DNA of 64,000 bases from Paraburkholderia tropica (GTDB lineage Bacteria > Pseudomonadota > Gammaproteobacteria > Burkholderiales > Burkholderiaceae), in assembly GCF_914484835.1 (NCBI RefSeq), contig NZ_CAJZAR010000056.1, forward strand, positions 177-64,176, given 5' to 3'. The notes below the pieces were generated by a model. That model was not told the DNA's origin. It saw only the letters and a program-made list of their open reading frames with translations, and did no database searches. Numbering within the stretch: the stretch's first letter is position 1; each line of letters starts with the position of its first letter. A program made the translations under genes and the position numbers. Positions 1 to 9,181 of the stretch are shown in pieces.

Positions 1-2
1 TC

Positions 3-602
3 GCGGCGCGCTACGACGTGCGCATCGTCGAGGACGATCCCTATTGGCGCTTCGCCCCCGACGCCCCGCCGCCGCTCGCGCGCCTCGCGCCCTCGCAGGT
101 CTGCTATCTCTCGACGCTCTCGAAAACGCTCTCGCCCGGCTTGCGCACGGCCTTCCTCGTGATGCCCGACGTGGCCTCGCACGCGCGCTTTCTGGCGGCG
201 CTGCGCACGTTTTCGCTGATGTCCGCGCCGCTCACGAACGCGCTGGCGATGCAGTGGATCGGCGACGGCACGGCCGCGCGCATCTTCGATGGCGTGCGCG
301 CCGAGGCGCACGAGCGCCAGCGCATGGCCGCGCAGATGCTCGGTTCGTCGGCGGGCGCGGGCATCCATCTCTGGTACGCGCTGCCGAGCTACTGGCAGGC
401 GCGCGACCTCGCGGCGGCCGCGAATATCGAAGGCCTCGCCGTCGCGCCGTCGACGGCATTCGAGCAAGGGCCCGGCACGGCGAACGCGATCCGCATCTCG
501 CTGGGCGCCACTGCCGAGCGCAGTCAACTTCAGGCCGCGCTGCGACGGCTCTCCACGCTGCTCGCGAGCAATCGCTCGGCGCACGCGCAAGTCATCGTCT
601 AA
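3..602 (+). CDS. MocR/PdxR-type PLP-dependent regulator, C-terminal part
   Basis: This is the 3' part of a gene whose start lies left of the window; the open frame is uninterrupted from base 3. The product matches the aminotransferase class I-like half of GntR/MocR regulators. It shows the VEDDPYWRF block (coenzyme and substrate binding region) and the block SKTLSPGLRTAF, in which the lysine is the expected Schiff-base residue for pyridoxal phosphate. The C-terminal end (ISLGATAERSQLQAALRRL) is also typical. In full-length relatives an N-terminal GntR winged helix binds DNA, and that part is not in the window. A free-standing aminotransferase is possible but less likely. The regulated target is probably outside the window. 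Confidence 0.75.
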   Translation, partial: AARYDVRIVEDDPYWRFAPDAPPPLARLAPSQVCYLSTLSKTLSPGLRTAFLVMPDVASHARFLAALRTFSLMSAPLTNALAMQWIGDGTAARIFDGVRAEAHERQRMAAQMLGSSAGAGIHLWYALPSYWQARDLAAAANIEGLAVAPSTAFEQGPGTANAIRISLGATAERSQLQAALRRLSTLLASNRSAHAQVIV

Positions 603-891
603 ACCGGCTCGCGCGGTCTCGCCTGCGCCGCCTGCTGCGCGCGCGCCACAGGCGGATCGCCGCCCGCGTGTCCGGGCGCGCGGCCTGCCCCCGCGCTGCG
701 CGCCTCCCCACGCCTTGCAAACCGCATCAGGACTCGCTCTCAGCGCGACGCGCACCCGTCGGCCTTCGTCCCATGCGCTTTCTGCAAGCTCCTCATGAAA
801 ACAATGCAGTGGACAGCGAATTTCGATGCCCCTTTAATTAGCACGGTCATTCGCTTTTCATGACGCTTACATAAATATATTGGAGACATAC

Positions 892-2013
892 ATGCGTGTG
901 CGCAGGCATGGGTTATGTGGCATTGCTCTCGCAGTGGCGGCAAGCGGCGCGGTGGCAGCCGAATCGGGTGTGACGCTGTACGGCGTCGCGGATACCTACA
1001 TGCAGTACCTCAGCAACGACGGGAAGAACACCGTCGCGCTCAAAAGCGGGGGCTCCACGAGTTCGTTGTTCGGCCTGAAAGGCACCGAGGATCTGGGCGG
1101 CGGGCTGCTCGCGCAGTTCAACGTGGAAACGGGCTTCAACCTCAATAACGGCGGGCTCTACGCCGACACCAGCAAGCTGTTCTTCCGTCAGGCCTGGGTC
1201 GGCCTCAAGCACGAGAAATACGGTTCGCTGTCGTTCGGACGTCAGTACGATTCGAGCTTCCGCGTGATCTACCCGACCGATCCGTTCAAGGTCAACGAAG
1301 GGCTTTCGCCGTTCGCCGCCTACGTGCTGGCCGTCGACCGCAACACGCTGTCCACGCAATACGACTCGGCGCGCCTGAGCAACTCGGTGCTCTACCAGAC
1401 GCCGCGCATCGGCGGCGTCCAGCTTTATACGATGTACGGTTTCTCGGAGACGGTCACGCAACCGGTGCCCTCGACCTTCGGCAACACGCTGAACCTCGGC
1501 GTGAACTTCACGGGCGGCGGGCTTTACGCGGGGCTCGCGTATGTCTACCAGCACAGCGGCACGGCGCGCTACGCATCGCTGCCCGCCTCGATCGACCTGA
1601 TGAATACCGAGCACTTCATTGCCGCGCTCGCGTATCGCATCGGTCCCGTGAATCTTCAGGCGAACTACTCGTACAACCGGCCGAAGGGCGAACCGGCGCC
1701 GGGCTCGTTCACCGCGCGGCTCGGCTCCGCGCACTCGCTGAGCATTGCTGAAATCGGCGCGACGATTCAGGCGACCGCCGTCGACGAAATCCAGCTTGCC
1801 GCGCTCTACCGCAACGTGCGCGGCGCGCACGACAACACGCCGGGCTTCCAGATCGGCATGGATCACTGGATCTCGAAGCGCACGAGCCTCTACGCGCGCG
1901 CGGGTTACTTCAAGAACAACGGCACGGCTACTGTGAGCTGGCCCGGTGTGAGCGTGCCCGAAGGCGGTTCCAAACAGGCGATGGGTGCGGTCGGCATGAC
2001 GCACCGCTTCTAA
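892..2013 (+). CDS. Gram-negative outer-membrane porin (OmpC-like, 373 aa)
   Basis: This is a general diffusion porin of the burkholderial type. Residues 1-23 form a signal peptide (hydrophobic core CGIALAVAASG, cleavage after AVAA). The mature protein begins ESGVTLYGVAD, the usual first beta-strand, and ends in MTHRF with the terminal phenylalanine needed for BAM-mediated insertion. A middle block, SSLFGLKGTEDLGGGL, is typical of this family. The ATG at 892 is preferred over an upstream in-frame TTG at 880 because a GGAG stands just in front of it. The gene is monocistronic, with a strong terminator directly downstream. Substrate specificity cannot be read from the sequence. Confidence 0.93.
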   Translation: MRVRRHGLCGIALAVAASGAVAAESGVTLYGVADTYMQYLSNDGKNTVALKSGGSTSSLFGLKGTEDLGGGLLAQFNVETGFNLNNGGLYADTSKLFFRQAWVGLKHEKYGSLSFGRQYDSSFRVIYPTDPFKVNEGLSPFAAYVLAVDRNTLSTQYDSARLSNSVLYQTPRIGGVQLYTMYGFSETVTQPVPSTFGNTLNLGVNFTGGGLYAGLAYVYQHSGTARYASLPASIDLMNTEHFIAALAYRIGPVNLQANYSYNRPKGEPAPGSFTARLGSAHSLSIAEIGATIQATAVDEIQLAALYRNVRGAHDNTPGFQIGMDHWISKRTSLYARAGYFKNNGTATVSWPGVSVPEGGSKQAMGAVGMTHRF

Positions 2014-2036
2014 AGCGCTTCGCTCCATTAAAGGCA

Positions 2037-2064
2037 AAAGCGGCCCGCAAGGGCCGCTTTTTTT
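2037..2064 (+). terminator. Rho-independent terminator after the porin gene
   Basis: A perfect stem AAAGCGGCCC / GGGCCGCTTT with loop GCAA is followed by a run of T. It begins about 24 bases after the porin stop codon. It also separates the porin from the convergent gene ending at 2094. Confidence 0.9.
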
Positions 2065-2093
2065 ACTGCCGCGTGCAGCATTCAGGCCATGAT

Positions 2094-3635
2094 TCAGTCG
2101 ATGCGCTCGACGTCGTCGGGCTTCCAGGTCTTGTCGAAGAACGGCTGCGTCGGGCCGTACAACCGCAGGATCACGAAAAAGCCCTTCTCCGGCAAGGTGC
2201 GGATGTAGTTCTTCGCGTCGGCGGGCGGCTTCGGCCCGAACACGATGTCGATCGAACCGTCGGCGTTCTTCGCGGGCTCGTCCATCGTGTTGATCGACGG
2301 AAACGCCTGGCCGTTCTGCAACCCCGAAGCACTCCACGCATCGTAGGCCGTGACCGACCAGAAGATATGCGCCGGAATGCCCGCGGGCAAATGCAGCTTG
2401 TAGGTGTGCTCGCCCATCAGGAAACGGCCCTGCGCATCCTTGAACGCCACCGGATATTTCGCGCCCACGTTGACCATATTGACGGCCATGCCGGGGCTCG
2501 CCGAGTACGCGTAGGTGAAGAACCCGGTGCGAATGTCGATGTAGTTGAAAGTCGGCGACGTGAATTCGGCGTTGCCCGGAAACACGTTGAGCCACTGGCG
2601 GTCTGGATACCACGTTTGCGCGTGCGTATTCGCGGGCGGCGCGACGGCGATCACGCGCGCCATCTTCGCCGCCGTGCGCGCGGCGGCGTCGAGAATCTTG
2701 CGCGTGCGCTCGTCCGGCTTGAACGGCTGCCCCTTGACGATGCCGAGACTCGCCGCCATGCCGCGCATTTCCATATCGGCGGGATCGGGATACTCGCTGT
2801 CGATGAAACGCGACAGCATGTCGAACGCGCTGCCGTCGGTCGGATAGAGCATGTTGACCGGCACGCCCGACGCGTCGGGAAACTGCATGGGTTTCGCACT
2901 GGCCTGCTGACCGAGCGGATAGATCTTCGTTTGCTCCAGCACGCCGACCGGCTGCGCGAGCGCCTTCGGATTCTTGAAGAAGCCGCGCCAGAACACGAAC
3001 ACGCCGTTCGTGCGCGAACGATAGACGTAATAGCCCTCGGGCACCGGACCGTCGTAACCGGGCGGCAGCACGAGATATTTGCCGCCCTTGCCCTTGTCGG
3101 GGCCCGGCAGGCCGACGTCGCCGCACATGACACGCCCTTCGAGCTTCGGTCCGCAAATGGGGCGCTGGAAGAAGTCGTCGAGAATGCCTTGCAGGCCGGG
3201 CGGCACTTCGATCACCATCGGGCCGTCCTTGCCCACGTCGAGATAACCGAGCGCGTAGATCACGTCCGAATTCGGCGTGGTGATCTGCGTGCGCGCGTCG
3301 AGCCGCTCCTTGAAGATGGGCAGCACGTTGTACCCCGCGCCGAACTGCCGCTCCGAGCCCTCCTTCATCGCGTACATGTTGAGCGCGGGAATCGCCCAGA
3401 TATACGTCTGGACCGCGCGCTGAAACAGCCACTCGTCTTGCAGCGACTGGACCGACTTCGCCGCCGGATAGCCGCCCGGGAACGGCAGGTTCGCGAGTTC
3501 GCCATAGTGCGGTGCGATCGGTGCGATCGGTGCGATTGGTGCGGCGTCCGGCGTGGCTTGCGCCCACGCCATGCAGGACGCCGTGAGCGCGACGGCAAGT
3601 GCGATGCCGCGCAACGAGGTGTTCAGGTTCATCAT
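2094..3635 (-). CDS. Secreted DUF1254/DUF1214 protein, copy 1 (513 aa)
   Basis: This is a large two-domain protein of the DUF1254 (N-terminal) plus DUF1214 (C-terminal) type, with no assigned biochemical function. A Sec signal peptide lies at about residues 1-27 (LRGIALAVALTASCMAWAQA). Family blocks visible are TTPNSDVIYALGYLDVGKDG and PMVIEVPPGLQG in the first domain, and a C-terminal FFVILRLYGPTQPFFDKTWKP block. The start is one of two adjacent ATGs (3635 and 3632), both behind GGAGGA. It is the second gene of a tandem pair, 20 bp after the paralogue starting at 5146, so the two are probably co-transcribed. A short codon repeat giving APIAPIAPIAP follows the signal peptide. Periplasmic location is inferred from the signal. 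Confidence 0.88.
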   Translation of the reverse strand: MMNLNTSLRGIALAVALTASCMAWAQATPDAAPIAPIAPIAPHYGELANLPFPGGYPAAKSVQSLQDEWLFQRAVQTYIWAIPALNMYAMKEGSERQFGAGYNVLPIFKERLDARTQITTPNSDVIYALGYLDVGKDGPMVIEVPPGLQGILDDFFQRPICGPKLEGRVMCGDVGLPGPDKGKGGKYLVLPPGYDGPVPEGYYVYRSRTNGVFVFWRGFFKNPKALAQPVGVLEQTKIYPLGQQASAKPMQFPDASGVPVNMLYPTDGSAFDMLSRFIDSEYPDPADMEMRGMAASLGIVKGQPFKPDERTRKILDAAARTAAKMARVIAVAPPANTHAQTWYPDRQWLNVFPGNAEFTSPTFNYIDIRTGFFTYAYSASPGMAVNMVNVGAKYPVAFKDAQGRFLMGEHTYKLHLPAGIPAHIFWSVTAYDAWSASGLQNGQAFPSINTMDEPAKNADGSIDIVFGPKPPADAKNYIRTLPEKGFFVILRLYGPTQPFFDKTWKPDDVERID

Positions 3636-3655
3636 GCGTCTCCTCCGCTCGCCGA

Positions 3656-5146
3656 TTACGGGTTCGACGCGCTGGCGGCGCGCACCGGAGGCGGCGTCCA
3701 CGAGCCGTCGAGCGCCGCGGGCTCGGGCCAGTACGCGCGCACGTACAGCGAGAAGTCCTGGCCTGCGGGCGCGGGCAGCCAGTTCGCGCGCTTGTCGCCC
3801 TCGGGCGGCGCGTTCTGGATATAGATCGTGAGCGAGCCGTCTGCGTTGAGCTTGAGGTCCTTGTTCTTCGTGCCCACCGAATAGCGCTTGATGTCGTTCG
3901 GCGAGAAGAAGTGATGCTCGTTGTAGAGCGTCAGCGACCAGAAACCCTTCACGGGCGGCAGCTGCCCCTTCGGGAACGTGACCGTGTACGCATGCGAGCC
4001 GTTCAGGCGCTGACCGCCCGCATCGGCGTCGAGATAGAAGTATTTGGTCTCGTTGCTCTTGTTGACGAGAATGTTCGACTTGGCGACCGCCGTTCGCGTG
4101 TAGTAGTCCGTACCGAATGCCGCGCCGTTGGTGATCGTGTGCCAGTTGTCGTTGAGCGCATGGCCGAAGCTGTTGAAGTTGAACATCGGCGCGACCACTT
4201 CGGTGTCGGCCTTCTTCGCTTCGTCGACGATCGCGGCCTTGATCGCCGGGTCCTGGCGCGCGGCCGCGAGCAGCGCTTCGGCCTGCGTGTAGAGCGCCTG
4301 TTCGCCGGGCAGCGGTGGCGTGGCCTTGAGCACGAGCGGGAGTTCGTCCCAGAACTTCTCGGGCTCGACGAAACGGATTTCCGTGTCGCCGCCGCCGCCG
4401 TCCTTGCCGAAGTGCGGCAGCGCGGCCCAGTCGGTGCGTTTCATCTTGCCGTCGAATTCAGCGAGCGGATAGACGCCGATCTGGTCGATCGTCGTCTGGA
4501 TCGCCTTGCGGTCTTCCGGCGTGTCGTCCATGAACACGCGCGGAATCACGAGCCCCACCGAAGTGGGCGAGCGGAACACGTGCTGGATGCCCGCAGGCAC
4601 CTTGCCCTTCCAGTTCGGGCCGGCGAGCAGATAGAAGCCAGGCTTCGTGCCATACATCTTGCCGAGACTCGCGAAACTGTCGGTGCGCGTGTCGACGGCC
4701 TGGATCACCCAGAAGCGGCTGCCGAAGTCGGGCACCTGCACGACGACCGGCGAAGCGTCGAGGTCGACCACGGCCGAACCGTACACGACATCCTGGTTCG
4801 GGCAGGCCACGAAGCGCTCGGCGGGTTCGATGTAGTCGTGCAGCATCGACAGGTGATTGGGCGGCGCGAGCGGCACGATGCCGCCGTTCAGCCCCGGCGT
4901 GGGCACCTGGCGCGCCGCGAGCAGGCGGTTGTAGATGTTCGTCATCGGCCAGGCCCAGACGTAAAGGCTGCGCGCCAGCGTGCGCGCGTACGCCTCGGAC
5001 ATCGCGTAGCCTGCCACCGGCCCGGGCGGCAGCGCCGCCGCGTGAGGTTGCGGCGCACCTTGAGACGGGGCTTCGGCCGCCGCCGCGCCGTGGGCGAACG
5101 ACGCGGCCGCCAGGGCGAGCGCGCTCATGAGGATGCGATTTTTCAT
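3656..5146 (-). CDS. Secreted DUF1254/DUF1214 protein, copy 2 (496 aa)
   Basis: This paralogue of the downstream gene has the same two-domain layout. The signal peptide is MKNRILMSALALAAASFAHG with an AAAA-type cleavage region near residue 24. Family blocks are ACPNQDVVYGSAVVDLDASP (DUF1254) and, near the end, GFWSLTLYNEHHFFSPNDIKRYSVG followed by WLPAPAGQDFSLYVRAYWPEP (DUF1214). The ATG at 5146 is chosen because the signal peptide begins there and GGAAAAGAA precedes it. It is the first gene of the two-gene unit and is divergent from the aldolase gene across about 760 bp. Function is unknown; the export signals suggest a periplasmic or envelope role. Confidence 0.87.
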   Translation of the reverse strand: MKNRILMSALALAAASFAHGAAAAEAPSQGAPQPHAAALPPGPVAGYAMSEAYARTLARSLYVWAWPMTNIYNRLLAARQVPTPGLNGGIVPLAPPNHLSMLHDYIEPAERFVACPNQDVVYGSAVVDLDASPVVVQVPDFGSRFWVIQAVDTRTDSFASLGKMYGTKPGFYLLAGPNWKGKVPAGIQHVFRSPTSVGLVIPRVFMDDTPEDRKAIQTTIDQIGVYPLAEFDGKMKRTDWAALPHFGKDGGGGDTEIRFVEPEKFWDELPLVLKATPPLPGEQALYTQAEALLAAARQDPAIKAAIVDEAKKADTEVVAPMFNFNSFGHALNDNWHTITNGAAFGTDYYTRTAVAKSNILVNKSNETKYFYLDADAGGQRLNGSHAYTVTFPKGQLPPVKGFWSLTLYNEHHFFSPNDIKRYSVGTKNKDLKLNADGSLTIYIQNAPPEGDKRANWLPAPAGQDFSLYVRAYWPEPAALDGSWTPPPVRAASASNP

Positions 5147-5907
5147 GGTTCTTTTCCGATTATCGTGATAGTTCGCATAGCGCGCGTGCCGGCGCAACGG
5201 CGCTGAAAAGGCAAGCCAATAAAAAACGGAACGACGATGAAGCGAATGCTAAACAAATCCGCCTGGCTAAAAAGACAAGGTACGACTCCCGGACTCTGCG
5301 TCGGGTCAATTCATCGGCGGGCCAATTCGCAAGAGCCCGCGCGCATGGCGGTTTATGCGAAATGAAATGCACGACAAAACGAATGATGCCGGGCCGATAA
5401 AGAATCATATCGGGCAATTGAAAATCCGATATTTTCCCTGCATGGCGGATACTAGCGCTGCGGCCGGGGCGGCGACAACCGGGAATGCTCAATGAATTTC
5501 GGACTCTTCCGGCTTATTGACGTGAGTCACTCGCACCGGAAATGCGTCGATATGCAGGCGCAATACGCCGCCGCAATCCCAATACGCCGCATAATCGAAC
5601 GCGCAATTCGATTGCCGCATTTTTTACCCTGATTTATTCGATTTTTTTCAATGCGCATTTGCACTGAGCCGGAAAAATATAACGGCAATTCGCATCGCAG
5701 CGCGAAATCGGCCGGGGCTGGCATCGCGCTTGCTTCTCGCCTTTCGAATCGACTCATGAGTCCGGCAACGCACGGCCAGCACACAGTTCGGCGAGACGCT
5801 GTCACGCAGCGCCAGTACACTCGTCGAAACGGACTCGCCCGCCAGGCCGACCACCGGGCTCCAGGTAACCGCGCCGCCCCCGGCGCCTTTTTTCGGGAGA
5901 AATGAAG
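5147..5907. other. Long divergent intergenic region between DUF1254 pair and aldolase
   Basis: About 760 bp without a convincing gene, noticeably richer in A and T than the flanks, particularly 5200-5460 and 5530-5720. It must contain the promoters for both divergent units. Visible structure includes an inverted repeat GAAAAT-ccgat-ATTTTC at 5420-5436 and a short direct repeat CAATACGCCGC near 5560-5580. No clear sigma-70 box pair could be assigned. Confidence 0.5.
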
Positions 5908-6804
5908 ATGGCCAACGACACGATGTTGCAGCAGATGCGCGACAAACCGGGCTTCATCGCCGCGCTCGACCAGAGCGGCGGCTCCACGCCGGGCGCGCTG
6001 CGGCAATACGGCATTCCCGAGAGCGACTATCAGGGCGACGACGCCATGTTCCGCCTCATGCACGAGATGCGCGTGCGCATCATCAGCGCGCCGGCATTCA
6101 CGGGCGCGAAGGTGATCGGCGCGATCCTGTTCGAGCAGACCATGGACGGCCAGGCGCACGGCAAGCCCGTGCCCGCGTTCCTCTGGGAAGACCGTGGCGT
6201 GGTGCCGTTCCTCAAGGTCGACAAGGGTCTCGAAGCGGAAGCCGACGGCGTGCGCCTCATGAAGCCGAACCCCGGCCTCGACGCGCTGCTCGAACGTGCC
6301 CGCAAAGCCGGCATTTTCGGCACCAAGATGCGCTCCACGATCGAGCGTGCCTCGCCCGAGGGCATCGCAGCGATCGCGAAGCAGCAGTTCGAGGTCGGCG
6401 CGCAGATCAGCGCGCACGGGCTCGTGCCGATCCTCGAACCCGAAGTGTCGATCAAGGCGCCCGACAAGGCCCAGGCCGAAGCGCTGCTGCGCGACGAACT
6501 GCTCAAGGGCCTCGACGCCCTGCCCGCATCGAGCGACGTCATGATCAAGCTGACGATCCCCGACACGCCCGACTTCTACCAGCCGCTCATCGATCATCCG
6601 CGCGTCGTGCGTGTGGTCGCGCTCTCGGGCGGCTATTCGCGCAGCGACGCGTGCGCGCGCCTCGCGCACAACCACGGCATGATCGCGAGCTTCTCGCGCG
6701 CGCTGATCAACGACCTCACGAAGCAGATGAGCGACGCCGAGTTCGACGCCACGCTTGCCGCAAGCATCGACGAGATCTATCAGGCGTCGGTCAAGAAGGA
6801 CTGA
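5908..6804 (+). CDS. Class I fructose-bisphosphate aldolase (298 aa)
   Basis: The enzyme would cleave fructose-1,6-bisphosphate to glyceraldehyde-3-phosphate and dihydroxyacetone phosphate by a metal-independent Schiff-base mechanism in the cytosol. The N-terminal FIAALDQSGGSTPGAL block, the LVPILEPEV block (around residues 172-180) and VMIKLTIP with the expected Schiff-base lysine at about residue 214 are all present. The length is typical of the bacterial class I family. Two in-frame ATGs exist, at 5902 and 5908. The second is preferred because GGGAG lies 8 bases upstream of it and only 2 from the first. It stands alone, followed by a strong terminator, and is distinct from the usual class II enzyme of Burkholderiales central metabolism. 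Confidence 0.9.
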   Translation: MANDTMLQQMRDKPGFIAALDQSGGSTPGALRQYGIPESDYQGDDAMFRLMHEMRVRIISAPAFTGAKVIGAILFEQTMDGQAHGKPVPAFLWEDRGVVPFLKVDKGLEAEADGVRLMKPNPGLDALLERARKAGIFGTKMRSTIERASPEGIAAIAKQQFEVGAQISAHGLVPILEPEVSIKAPDKAQAEALLRDELLKGLDALPASSDVMIKLTIPDTPDFYQPLIDHPRVVRVVALSGGYSRSDACARLAHNHGMIASFSRALINDLTKQMSDAEFDATLAASIDEIYQASVKKD

Positions 6805-6852
6805 GCGGCTCGCCGCACGCGCCCCGCGCCGGGGCCGTCGCGTTAAAAACCG

Positions 6853-6889
6853 AAAGACAGCCGGGGACGGATCCCGGCTGTCTTTTTTT
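6853..6889 (+). terminator. Rho-independent terminator after aldolase
   Basis: A 13-bp stem, AAAGACAGCCGGG / CCCGGCTGTCTTT, has a 7-base loop and is followed by a T run. It starts about 48 bases after the aldolase stop. Confidence 0.93.
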
Positions 6890-6951
6890 GCGAGACGGTT
6901 ATACTGTGCGCCAGTTGATCGTTCACTCATTTTTCGCGATATGGACCGGCC

Positions 6952-7710
6952 ATGAGGCGGATCGTCTGCCTGCTCGCCATGCTGCCGGGCTTCGTGCAAT
7001 ACGCAGCAGCCCAGCAGCCCCCCGAGGACAATCAGAAGCTCCCCACCTACCTCACCCAGAAGTTCGGTCTGGCGAAGGAAAAGGCTGCGCAGATTTCCGA
7101 GGCCGTGACTACGGCCGCCGCGAAATACTCGCTGCCGCCCGCCGTGCTGCTCGCCATCATTTCGATCGAGTCGCGCTTTCGCGAAAAGGCGCGCGGCGCG
7201 AACAACGCCACCGGGCTCATGCAGGTCGTGCCGTCGGCGCACCGCAGTCTGCTGCATAACAAGGACCTCACCGACCCCGACGTCAATATCGATGTCGGCT
7301 CGTCGATCCTCTATGGCTACAAGCGCGATGCTGGCGGCGATCTCGACGCGGCGATGAAGAACTACGGCGGCTCGAAAGCCTACGCGCAGAAGATCCGCGC
7401 GCGCGCCATGGAGTTCAGCCACGTGCTCGACAGTGCGAGCGCCCCGAGCGCCGACGATGCTGCGGCAGCCAGCGCGAGCGCGGCCTACACCGGCGCGTTT
7501 TCTGCCACGCTGGCGGCGAATGCGGTGGCCAACGCAGCGGCCACCGCAGCGTCCACCGCCAGTTCAGCGACAAGCGGTGCGAGCGCGGCGTCGGCGCCAA
7601 CTGGAGCGTCATCATCAGTCGCGGCATCGGGCGCGCAAAACGCCTCGGCCACCAAGGCCCCAAGCGCGCGCGACGCCACACGCAACCAGTCGCGTTCGCG
7701 CGAACGCTGA
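6952..7710 (+). CDS. Lytic transglycosylase, SLT domain, with Ala/Ser-rich tail (252 aa)
   Basis: A secreted peptidoglycan lytic enzyme. The signal peptide spans roughly residues 1-20 (VCLLAMLPGFVQYAAA). The catalytic domain (about 50-155) shows IISIESRFREKA with the expected catalytic glutamate at residue 73. It also has the GLMQVVPSAH and NIDVGSSILYGY motifs and a YGGSKAYAQKI motif in place of the commoner AYNAG. From about residue 160 onward the protein is low-complexity alanine, serine and threonine, probably a flexible linker or cell-wall spacer. It is flanked by the aldolase terminator upstream and a convergent DUF1254 gene downstream, and no secretion-system partner is adjacent. Confidence 0.85.
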   Translation: MRRIVCLLAMLPGFVQYAAAQQPPEDNQKLPTYLTQKFGLAKEKAAQISEAVTTAAAKYSLPPAVLLAIISIESRFREKARGANNATGLMQVVPSAHRSLLHNKDLTDPDVNIDVGSSILYGYKRDAGGDLDAAMKNYGGSKAYAQKIRARAMEFSHVLDSASAPSADDAAAASASAAYTGAFSATLAANAVANAAATAASTASSATSGASAASAPTGASSSVAASGAQNASATKAPSARDATRNQSRSRER

Positions 7711-7760
7711 TCCGCCAACCGCGCGCAAACCGGCGCGCGGCGTTGCTCAGACTCATCCGC

Positions 7761-9149
7761 TCACCCGCGCTGCCGCTCCACCGGCGGATACGCGTAACGC
7801 CCTTCGAGATGCACCGCGCGCGGCACGTAAAGCCGCAGCGCCAGATAGAAACGCTCGTCGGGCGCGGGCAGCCAGTTCGCGCGCAGCACCGGATCGGCGG
7901 GTTCGCGCGCCGAGATCGCGATACGCAAGCCGCCATCGTCGTCGTGATGCAGACCGCGCGTGCGGTCGCCGAGCGAATAGCGGCCGATGGCGTTCTCGGC
8001 CAGCATGCAGGTCGCGCGCTCGTAGGCCGTCAGCGACCAGAACGCCTCGACCTGCAACGCCGCGCCCGGCGCGAAGCGCAGCACGTACGATTCGCGGCCG
8101 TCGAGCGGCGTGCCTTCGGCGTCGCAATCGGCGGTGATGTACATCGCTTCCTCGATGCCGAGCGCGCCGATATAGCTGAGCGCGACCTGCGCGCGCTCGC
8201 GATAGTCGTCGCCGAAAGTTTCGCGCACATCGACCGGCAGCGCCCAGCCGCCGCCCAGCGAGAGCGGCGGCGCGCTCGCGAGTTCGCGCGTGAGCTGCGC
8301 AATGGCGTGCGTGAGCGCGTCGGCTTGCGCGGCGTCGAGCGTGGCGCCATCCGCACCATCCTCACGATTCGCACATTCCACGCCGATACCGCACGCGCGC
8401 CACCGCGCGACGTTGGCCTGCGCGCTGGCGGGCGGCGGGTTCTCCGCGAGCGCGCGGTTCACGACCTGAACGAAGCGCGCCGCATCGCCGAGACGATCCT
8501 GCGGCTGCAACCAGGCGTCGATGCGCGTCGGCACCGGGGCCGTGCCGCCGGGCGCGCGTTCGATCGACAACTGATCCTGCAACTGCACGGCCGCCGCGAG
8601 ATCGTCCGCGCCATCGACGAGAATGCGCCCGATCACCCAGACCGTATCGGTCGGACACGCAAGCACGCGCATGCCCGCGGGCACCTCGCCGCGCCACGAC
8701 GGCCCGTGCACGAAGAACGCGCCCGCGTCGCCGCCGGTCGTGCGGCTGCCGATATAGCCGAAGGGATTCGTGAACATGTCGAGCATACCGAGCACGTAAT
8801 AGCGTGAGTGCATGGCCGGCACGCGGATCACGAGCGGGCCGCCGCGCAGGTCGAGCCACGCGCTCGAATAAAGCGTGTCGTTGTTCGGCGTGACGACGCG
8901 CCGATGCTGCGGCCCGAGCAACTGGCGCGTGTGCAGCCAGGCGTTGGCCCAGCGCGCATTCGTGTGATTGGCGTGATTCGCGTCGGGCGCGTCCGGGCCT
9001 TCGACGCGCGGACAGGTCGCGGACAACATGCGCGCCATTTCGTAAAGCGGCAGCGCGAATTGCACCGCCTCGACGGCGAGATCGAACAGTTCGCGGCTCG
9101 CGGCAGCGGAATCGTCAAGCGATGCGGATGAGACAGTCGGAGTATTCAT
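7761..9149 (-). CDS. DUF1254/DUF1214 protein without signal peptide, copy 3 (462 aa)
   Basis: A third DUF1254/DUF1214 protein. The N-terminus (MNTPTVSSASLDDSAAAS) has no hydrophobic signal, so it is probably cytosolic, unlike the pair at 2094-5146. Family blocks are RRVVTPNNDTLYSSAWLDLR followed by GGPLVIRVPAMHSRYYVLG in the first domain. At the C-terminal end is ANWLPAPDERFYLALRLYVP, matching the NWLPAP motif of the other three copies. It lies 32 bp downstream of copy 4 on the same strand, so the two form an operon, probably with the MFS transporter upstream. Enzymatic role unknown. Confidence 0.85.
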   Translation of the reverse strand: MNTPTVSSASLDDSAAASRELFDLAVEAVQFALPLYEMARMLSATCPRVEGPDAPDANHANHTNARWANAWLHTRQLLGPQHRRVVTPNNDTLYSSAWLDLRGGPLVIRVPAMHSRYYVLGMLDMFTNPFGYIGSRTTGGDAGAFFVHGPSWRGEVPAGMRVLACPTDTVWVIGRILVDGADDLAAAVQLQDQLSIERAPGGTAPVPTRIDAWLQPQDRLGDAARFVQVVNRALAENPPPASAQANVARWRACGIGVECANREDGADGATLDAAQADALTHAIAQLTRELASAPPLSLGGGWALPVDVRETFGDDYRERAQVALSYIGALGIEEAMYITADCDAEGTPLDGRESYVLRFAPGAALQVEAFWSLTAYERATCMLAENAIGRYSLGDRTRGLHHDDDGGLRIAISAREPADPVLRANWLPAPDERFYLALRLYVPRAVHLEGRYAYPPVERQRG

Positions 9150-9181
9150 GGCGATGTGTAGCGAGATGAATGGCGTCGGCG

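Noticed and set aside
913..3567. Very long minus-strand open frame (884 codons) spanning the porin and part of the DUF1254 gene
   Set aside because: Arg/Ala/Val-biased shadow of the real genes; no signal, motif or ribosome site. The porin frame on the other strand is unmistakable.
7719..7740. Hairpin CCGCGCGC / GCGCGCGG after the lytic transglycosylase as a terminator
   Set aside because: No T run follows and short GC palindromes are frequent in this sequence.
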